Shown: piece by piece, positions 7,394 to 12,221 of the stretch
How the letters are laid out: each line of letters starts with the position of its first letter
Numbering within the stretch: position 1 is the first letter of the stretch
DNA from: an uncultured Actinomycetes bacterium
GTDB lineage: Bacteria; Actinomycetota; Actinomycetes; S36-B12
NCBI GenBank assembly: GCA_903918595.1
Contig: CAIXFB010000018.1
Coordinates: 1-12,221 of the forward strand
Length of the DNA stretch: 12,221 bases
Direction: 5' to 3'
Translations under genes and position numbers: made by a program
Notes under the pieces: generated by a model
Told to the model about the DNA's origin: nothing
The model's input: the letters and a program-made list of their open reading frames with translations, nothing else
Database searches by the model: none

Positions 7394-8898
7394 AGTGCTG
7401 GCGCCTCCTCAATGAGTAGGTGACCCCATGTATCAACGAGTGCAGATTCCACCGCGGAACCCACGCGGTACAAACGGTCATCGGCCATGGGCGGTGCGAT
7501 GATTTGCAAACCGACCGGCAGGCCATCTTCAGGGGCAAGCCCGATGGGCAAGGACATGGCTGCGTTTCCTGCCAGATTGACTGGAATGGTGGCAACGTCG
7601 TTTAAGTACATCGCGATGGGATCGTCGACCTTTTCACCTATCTTGAAAGCAGTTGTGGGAGCAGTCGGTGAAATCAGAACGTCAACTTGAGCGAAAGCGG
7701 CATCAAAGTCACGAGTGATGAGCGTTCGGACTTTCTGCGCTTGCCCGTAGTAGGCGTCGTAGTAGCCGCTGGAAAGTGCGTAGGTGCCCAGCATGATGCG
7801 CCGCTTCACTTCGGGGCCAAAACCGGCTTCGCGAGTGATTGCCATGACCTCTTCAACGGAATGACTGCCGTCATCGCCGGCTCGCAAGCCGTACCGCATG
7901 CCGTCAAAACGAGCCAGGTTGCTTGATGCTTCAGATGGAAGGATCAAGTAATACGCACCCAAGGCATATTCAAAATGTGGGCACGACACCTCGATTACTT
8001 CGGCACCAAGTCCCTCAAGAAGCTCTACCGCTTCACGAAAGCGCAACTCGACGCCCGCTTGATAACCCGCACCAGAGAGTTCGCGCACTAATCCGATCCG
8101 CATGCCACGAACATCGCCATTCAATGCTGCGCCAACCACGTCGGGCACGGCCGCGTTGATGGAGGTGGAATCGCGCGGGTCATGGCCGGCGATGGCGGCG
8201 TGCAACAGCGCCGTGTCGAGCACGTTGCGCGCGCATGGGCCAGCTTGATCAAGAGAAGATGCCAATGCGACTAGCCCGTAACGGGAGACACCACCGTATG
8301 TGGGTTTGACGCCAACTGTTCCCGTCACAGCAGCTGGTTGCCTGATGGAGCCACCGGTATCTGTACCAATCGCCAAGGGCGCTTCAAATGCAGCAAGGGC
8401 AGCCGATGATCCACCGCCCGATCCGCCCGGGATTCGTTCAAGATCCCATGGGTTTCGGGTCGGCCCATAAGCACTGTGCTCGGTGGATGAGCCCATCGCG
8501 AACTCATCCATATTTGTTTTGCCAAGAATGACGATGTCGTTGGCCCGAAGACGCTCGACCACATGTGAGTCGTAGGGCGGGCGCCATCCTTCAAGGATTT
8601 TCGAACCGCAGGTGGTTGGCACACCCTTCATCGTCAGAACGTCTTTCAATGCGAGCGGCACACCAGCAAGGGCACCTAATTGATCCCCACGGGCTCGCTT
8701 GGCATCGACACCTCTGGCTGCAGCAAGTGCATCGTCGGAATCGACATACAGAAACGCGTGCACCCGAGGGTCGACGTCGGCAATGCGCTCGAGGTGGGCC
8801 TTGGTGACCTCTTCTGCTGAGACCTCGCCTTGCGAAATGGCATCAGCCAGGGTGGAGGCACTTTGCCGCGTGAGGTCGTTGCCCATGAGATCAGCCAT
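7390..8898 (-). CDS. gatA: Aspartyl/glutamyl-tRNA(Asn/Gln) amidotransferase subunit A
   Basis: The glutaminase subunit of GatCAB. It belongs to the amidase signature family and releases ammonia from glutamine, which reaches GatB through an internal tunnel. The 502-residue protein is full length. The Ser-cisSer-Lys triad is visible as Lys85 (PLALKD), Ser160 (IPGGSGGGSSAA) and the nucleophile Ser184 (GTDTGGSIRQPAA). DEFAMGSSTE, KPTYGGVSRYG and the C-terminal GNAAMSLPIG region are also typical. The start is the ATG at 8898, two bases after the gatC stop, with GGTGAGG (8906-8912) at a 7-nt distance inside the end of gatC. A second ATG at 8886 (M5) is less well placed. The gene ends in an ATGA overlap with gatB, consistent with stoichiometric expression of the complex. 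Confidence 0.97.
   Translation of the reverse strand: MADLMGNDLTRQSASTLADAISQGEVSAEEVTKAHLERIADVDPRVHAFLYVDSDDALAAARGVDAKRARGDQLGALAGVPLALKDVLTMKGVPTTCGSKILEGWRPPYDSHVVERLRANDIVILGKTNMDEFAMGSSTEHSAYGPTRNPWDLERIPGGSGGGSSAALAAFEAPLAIGTDTGGSIRQPAAVTGTVGVKPTYGGVSRYGLVALASSLDQAGPCARNVLDTALLHAAIAGHDPRDSTSINAAVPDVVGAALNGDVRGMRIGLVRELSGAGYQAGVELRFREAVELLEGLGAEVIEVSCPHFEYALGAYYLILPSEASSNLARFDGMRYGLRAGDDGSHSVEEVMAITREAGFGPEVKRRIMLGTYALSSGYYDAYYGQAQKVRTLITRDFDAAFAQVDVLISPTAPTTAFKIGEKVDDPIAMYLNDVATIPVNLAGNAAMSLPIGLAPEDGLPVGLQIIAPPMADDRLYRVGSAVESALVDTWGHLLIEEAPAL
7404..7410 (-). promoter_or_regulatory. Ribosome binding site for gatB inside gatA
   Basis: GAGGAGG on the minus strand lies within the last codons of gatA, 10 nt before the gatB ATG at 7393. 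With the ATGA stop/start overlap it supports translational coupling of GatA and GatB. Confidence 0.7.
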
Positions 8899-8900
8899 GT

Positions 8901-9197
8901 TTATGCCTCACCCAAAATTCTGGGAACTCGGAATCGGTCGTCTTCCCAAGCGGGGGCTCCCGCTGCAACATCGGCACGAAGCAACCCGGGGCGCACAACG
9001 TCTTCGCGGTACACATTCTCGACAGGAATGGGGTGTGAAGTGGGCGGAATGTCATCAGCAGCCACCTCTGAAATCCGAGCAACAGAGGTCAGAATCACAT
9101 CGAGTTGGCCTGCAAAGTTATCGATTTCCTCGGGAGTCAAATTAAGGCGGGCGAGTCGACCGAGGTGCTCGACATCAGCCCGAGTGATGGCGCTCAT
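8901..9197 (-). CDS. gatC: Aspartyl/glutamyl-tRNA(Asn/Gln) amidotransferase subunit C
   Basis: The small subunit that wraps around GatA and stabilises the GatA-GatB contact. At 98 residues it has the usual length. The N-terminal helix begins ITRADVEHLGRLARLNLT and is followed by a helical QLDVILTSVARI segment, the IPPTSHPIP linker, and the VYREDVVRPGL and C-terminal WEDDRFRVPRIL blocks typical of GatC. It starts 36 bp after the ligA stop. The ATG at 9197 has no Shine-Dalgarno sequence, but a TANNNT box lies seven bases upstream, so gatC may head a leaderless gatCAB transcript. Confidence 0.95.
   Translation of the reverse strand: MSAITRADVEHLGRLARLNLTPEEIDNFAGQLDVILTSVARISEVAADDIPPTSHPIPVENVYREDVVRPGLLRADVAAGAPAWEDDRFRVPRILGEA
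8906..8912 (-). promoter_or_regulatory. Ribosome binding site for gatA inside gatC
   Basis: GGTGAGG on the minus strand is embedded in the last codons of gatC, 7 nt before the gatA ATG at 8898, and selects that ATG over the one at 8886. Confidence 0.65.
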
Positions 9198-9204
9198 GGG
9201 GTCA

Positions 9205-9210
9205 AGCCTA
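9205..9210 (-). promoter_or_regulatory. Candidate -10 box for a leaderless gatCAB transcript
   Basis: In the 36-bp ligA-gatC gap the minus strand reads TAGGCT, then seven bases (TGACCCC), then the gatC ATG at 9197. The hexamer fits TANNNT and the spacing fits a leaderless actinobacterial promoter. The absence of any Shine-Dalgarno before gatC strengthens the case. No clear -35 element is seen. Confidence 0.5.
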
Positions 9211-9233
9211 TGGCCGAGGGGTCATGCTCGCGC

Positions 9234-11396
9234 CTACTGCACCTGCAGCAGAAGGGCAGCGGCTAATCCAGACTCAAGAAGAGCGGTGAAGCCTTCCGCT
9301 CCCACAATTGGCACCCCGAGACTCACGGCCTTGTCAAATTTTGACCCTGCGCTCTCTCCCGCAACGAGCAGGCTTGTTTTCGATGAGACTGAGCCGGCCA
9401 CTTTGCCCCCAAGCTCAGTGACGGCAGCTGCTGCACTATCCCGGGTGAACCCTGGCAATGATCCGGTGATGACCACCGTAAGGCCGGAGAGTGGTTGGTC
9501 GCCCACCTCAATAACGGGGTCTGCCATTCGCAATCCCCCGCGCCGCCACTTATCAACAATGTCTCGGTGCCAATCGGTCGAAAACCACTCGATGACAGCA
9601 TCGGCGATTACCTCGCCCACCCCATCGACAGCCGCTAGCTCATCTCGTTGGGCATTGGCGATGGCATCAATGGAACCGAATGCCCGGGCCAGGCTCTGGG
9701 CGGCTGTCGGACCAACGTGTCTGATGGATAGCGCCACTAACACGCGCCACAGGGGCTTTTCGCGTGCAGCGTGAATATTCGCCAGCATCGTTTTGGCGTT
9801 TTCGGACAGTTGAGCACCTGACTCATCCTTCGCTGGATCGCGGGTGAAAAATTCACAGGTGAATAAATCGGCATCCGTGATGAGGAACAGATCACCTGCA
9901 TCAGCAACAACCCCGCAGTCCAACAGGGCCGTGGCCGCTTTTACCCCAAGGCCCTCAATGTCAAGGGCGCCTCTGGAGGCTAGGTGGAATAACCGTTCGC
10001 GCACCTGCGCTGGACAGCTCCGCGCATTGGGACACCGGATGTCTTTATCCCCCTCTTTTTCTGGGCGAAGGGTAGATCCGCATGCAGGGCACTCGGTGGG
10101 CATCACGAATGCGCGTTCGGTGCCCGTGCGTACCTCTGTAACTGGGCCCAAGACCTCAGGGATCACATCGCCCGCTTTACGAAGGAAGACCATGTCGCCG
10201 ATGAGGACGCCTTTGCGTTCGACTTCATAGGCGTTATGCAAGGTGGCCATCGACACCGTTGATCCGGCCACTTTGATCGGTTCCATCACTGCAAAAGGTG
10301 TGACTCGACCTGTGCGCCCCACGTTCACCTCGATATCGAGCAATCTGGTGCGCACAACCTCTGGGGGGTACTTGTAGGCGATTGCCCAACGTGGGGCACG
10401 CGAGGTCTCGCCCAATTGCCTTTGCAGATCGAGATCATCAACTTTCACAACGACGCCATCGATTTCGTGGCTCACATCATGGCGATGGATTCCGTAGTGG
10501 GATACGTAGTCCAGAACTTCAGCATTACTTCTGCGCACTGACATCACCGGGCTCACGGGCAAGCCAAATCCGGCGAGGATTTCATATGCCTGGCTTTGAT
10601 GGGTAATGGTGATGCCGTCGATTGCGCCGATTCCGTGGACAATGAGCTGCACATTGTTGAGTCGATTGATGGCGTGCTCGACATCTGCCCGAGCTTTGTC
10701 TGCGCGTTTTGCTCCTGCTGCTTCTGCCGCCGACAGCTCTTCAAGACGGCGATCAACTCGCTGCCGCATGGTGCCAGCAGCAGCGTTGCGTGGGTTGGCA
10801 AACGGTGCTGCACCGATGCGAAGTTGTTCCTCGTTTATTCGATCAAATTCGGCGAGCCCGAAGAAGATTTCACCCCGAACTTCAACAAGTGCTGGAACAT
10901 TCTTCCCAGTTAGCCGAGCAGGAATGCTGTCAATGTAGGTAGCGTTGAACGTGACGTCTTCACCCACTACCCCATCGCCTCTGGTGGCAAGGGTTTTCAG
11001 CACACCGTCCACATATACGGCATCTACTGCAAGGCCATCGATCTTGAGTTCACATAAATAGTCAGGTACAAATCCCAGAGACTTTTCAACCCGATCTAGC
11101 CATGCATTCATTTCCTCTTCGCTGAATACGTTGTCTAGCGAATACATTCGTGAAAGGTGCGCAACCGGTTCAAACATCTCAGATTTTTGGCCACCCACGG
11201 TCTGGGTGGGTGACTCTCCGCTCGCCAATTCCGGATGTAGGTTTTCGAGCTCCACTAACTCCCGGTACATCTGGTCGTACTCATCGTCGGAAATCGCGGG
11301 TGCGTCGTGCTGGTAGTAGGAGACCCGAGCACTGTTGATTGCATCTGCCAATTCACTCCATCGCTGGCGCGCCGCGGCAGGGATCCCAGTGCCCAT
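9234..11396 (-). CDS. ligA: NAD+-dependent DNA ligase
   Basis: Seals nicks in duplex DNA during replication and repair, using NAD+ to adenylate the active-site lysine. The 720-residue protein has the full LigA domain order. The Ia domain (1-75) includes SDDEYDQMYREL, and the adenylation domain has the nucleophile Lys118 in KIDG, RGE at 174-176, EIDGVVVKVD at 311-320 and WAIAYKYPP at 337-345. An OB fold (about 350-430) is followed by a four-cysteine zinc finger (C436, C439, C455, C461), helix-hairpin-helix repeats (about 475-605) and a BRCT domain (about 632-712, with TGSLPGFTR). An extra stretch of roughly 25 residues, rich in Ala, Lys and Glu, occupies about 213-245 of the adenylation domain. 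The gene begins 12 bp after the MetE-like gene, with a strong G-rich ribosome binding site, and ends 36 bp before gatC. Confidence 0.98.
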   Translation of the reverse strand: MGTGIPAAARQRWSELADAINSARVSYYQHDAPAISDDEYDQMYRELVELENLHPELASGESPTQTVGGQKSEMFEPVAHLSRMYSLDNVFSEEEMNAWLDRVEKSLGFVPDYLCELKIDGLAVDAVYVDGVLKTLATRGDGVVGEDVTFNATYIDSIPARLTGKNVPALVEVRGEIFFGLAEFDRINEEQLRIGAAPFANPRNAAAGTMRQRVDRRLEELSAAEAAGAKRADKARADVEHAINRLNNVQLIVHGIGAIDGITITHQSQAYEILAGFGLPVSPVMSVRRSNAEVLDYVSHYGIHRHDVSHEIDGVVVKVDDLDLQRQLGETSRAPRWAIAYKYPPEVVRTRLLDIEVNVGRTGRVTPFAVMEPIKVAGSTVSMATLHNAYEVERKGVLIGDMVFLRKAGDVIPEVLGPVTEVRTGTERAFVMPTECPACGSTLRPEKEGDKDIRCPNARSCPAQVRERLFHLASRGALDIEGLGVKAATALLDCGVVADAGDLFLITDADLFTCEFFTRDPAKDESGAQLSENAKTMLANIHAAREKPLWRVLVALSIRHVGPTAAQSLARAFGSIDAIANAQRDELAAVDGVGEVIADAVIEWFSTDWHRDIVDKWRRGGLRMADPVIEVGDQPLSGLTVVITGSLPGFTRDSAAAAVTELGGKVAGSVSSKTSLLVAGESAGSKFDKAVSLGVPIVGAEGFTALLESGLAAALLLQVQ

Positions 11397-11398
11397 TA

Positions 11399-11408
11399 CT
11401 CCCCTCCC
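11399..11408 (-). promoter_or_regulatory. Ribosome binding site for ligA
   Basis: A purine-rich GGGAGGGGAG on the minus strand fills most of the 12-bp gap between the MetE-like stop codon (11409-11411) and the ligA ATG at 11396. The core GGAGGGG ends 4 nt before the ATG. It supports this start and co-transcription of the two genes. Confidence 0.7.
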
Positions 11409-12221
11409 TCAGCGTTCGTCACGTTCATCACGATCTTGTCCATCACGACCCTGATCATCCCGCACGATCCGGCCGAGGGACTGGCACGCGGCCAAGGCAT
11501 GTCGCACCCACGAAGGCGAAGCACCTGCCAACCCACAGGTTGGGGTGATCGCCATGCGATCGAGTGATTCAGGGTCGGTGAAGCCAAGATCGGCCAGATA
11601 CCTGCGCAGGGGCCTGCTCATCTGCTCCTGCGTGCCAGGCTCGTTACCAAGTGCAGGTACGCAACCCACCAGAACACCCACCCCGGATTCCCAAGCGCGC
11701 CCGACGGCATCGTCACTGGGGCGGGCATCGAGGATGTCGAAGGAAACGAACTGCGCCCCCGCTGCTCGAACAACATCAATGGGAAAATTCGGCGCGCAGC
11801 AATGCACCCCAGCGATCACGTTGGTCAGCGCGCCCAGGACAGTTCGAAGGTGCTCGGTTGCGAGCGGCTCTGATACGGATCGGTACGTTGCAAGTCCGCT
11901 GGCGGTACCAACGGTGCCACTCATCACGGCAGGCAGAGCCGGTTCATCCCACTGCACCACCACGGATGCACCCGGGATCCGTCGACGGAGGTCAGCCACA
12001 TGCAGAGCAATTGCTTCGGAAAGCGCACCGGCGATATGCGCGACCGCCCCGTGGTCGCGCAGCGCACGCTCACCCCCGGGCAATTCCACACTGGCTGCAA
12101 AGGTCCACGGACCCACGATTTGGAGCTTGAATGAACCATGGAATCCAGCGGCAGCTTCTTCCATGACGTCTAGGTCTTCCCCTAACCAAGAAACTGCCCG
12201 ACGCATATCGCGGGTATTGCC
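11409..12221 (-). CDS. Stand-alone MetE C-terminal-like protein (cobalamin-independent methionine synthase fold), N-terminus outside the window
   Basis: The frame is open through the right edge (it reads GNTRDMRRAV...), so the ATG at 12206 is internal and 270 residues are seen. Numbered from that ATG, the sequence matches the short actinobacterial family related to the C-terminal half of cobalamin-independent methionine synthase: DLDVMEEAAAGFHG, LQIVGPWTFAASVELPGGER at 28-47, VVVQWDEPALP at 82-92 and a C-terminal TPTCGLAG. The zinc ligands of MetE appear to have counterparts: H135 and C137 (VHCC) for the His-X-Cys pair and C224 for the last cysteine, with Asp157 (SFD) where MetE has Glu. Whether it makes methionine, and with which methyl donor, is unknown; it lacks the N-terminal MetE half. 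It precedes ligA by 12 bp. The last 16 residues form a charged Asp/Arg/Gln/Glu tail. Confidence 0.83.
   Translation of the reverse strand, partial: GNTRDMRRAVSWLGEDLDVMEEAAAGFHGSFKLQIVGPWTFAASVELPGGERALRDHGAVAHIAGALSEAIALHVADLRRRIPGASVVVQWDEPALPAVMSGTVGTASGLATYRSVSEPLATEHLRTVLGALTNVIAGVHCCAPNFPIDVVRAAGAQFVSFDILDARPSDDAVGRAWESGVGVLVGCVPALGNEPGTQEQMSRPLRRYLADLGFTDPESLDRMAITPTCGLAGASPSWVRHALAACQSLGRIVRDDQGRDGQDRDERDER

Noticed and set aside
8830..9774. Plus-strand open frame of 314 codons across gatA, gatC and ligA
   Set aside because: It spans three real gene ends on the opposite strand and its Ser/Arg/Thr-rich translation matches no family I know; it is a shadow frame.

Overview
The window is dense bacterial chromosomal DNA of moderate to high G+C, almost certainly from an actinobacterium (Actinomycetota). 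The main evidence is the order of the minus-strand block: a short MetE-like protein, ligA, gatC, gatA, gatB, a 2-hydroxyacid dehydrogenase and ilvD. An LigA-GatC-GatA-GatB neighbourhood preceded by a stand-alone MetE-like protein is familiar from Actinobacteria, for example around Rv3015c-ligA-gatCA-gatB in Mycobacterium. Gaps between genes are only 2-60 bp, some genes overlap, and two genes carry a TANNNT box seven bases before the ATG, as in actinobacterial leaderless transcripts. I see no RNA genes, insertion sequences, CRISPR arrays or phage genes. The species cannot be named from this window.

Layout. Bases 1-2311 (plus strand) hold two genes of a sugar-acid module. The first is a 5'-truncated gene for a D-apionate lactonase (ApnL)-family protein. 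The second, two bases downstream, is a classical short-chain dehydrogenase. They converge, across a 17-bp gap, on a minus-strand run that fills the rest of the window. Read in its own direction (right to left) that run is: a MetE-like zinc-site protein cut by the right edge; NAD+-dependent DNA ligase (ligA); the three subunits of the tRNA amidotransferase (gatC, gatA, gatB); a D-2-hydroxyacid dehydrogenase; dihydroxy-acid dehydratase (ilvD); and a fumarylacetoacetate hydrolase (FAH)-family enzyme of the 2,4-diketo-3-deoxy-L-fuconate hydrolase type. No stretch longer than about 60 bp lacks a gene.

How the parts work together. GatCAB converts misacylated Glu-tRNA(Gln) and/or Asp-tRNA(Asn) to the cognate amide, LigA seals nicks in replication and repair, and IlvD serves valine, isoleucine and pantothenate synthesis. 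At the left end, the lactonase, SDR and FAH hydrolase are three of the enzyme types expected in a non-phosphorylating sugar-acid pathway (lactone opening, dehydration, oxidation, C-C hydrolysis). The missing dehydratase may lie beyond the left edge. A speculative alternative is that the adjacent IlvD supplies it: apionate is 2,3-dihydroxyisovalerate with both methyl groups hydroxylated, and 2,3-dihydroxyisovalerate is the normal IlvD substrate. That idea is the most interesting lead here, but it rests on context and chemistry only.
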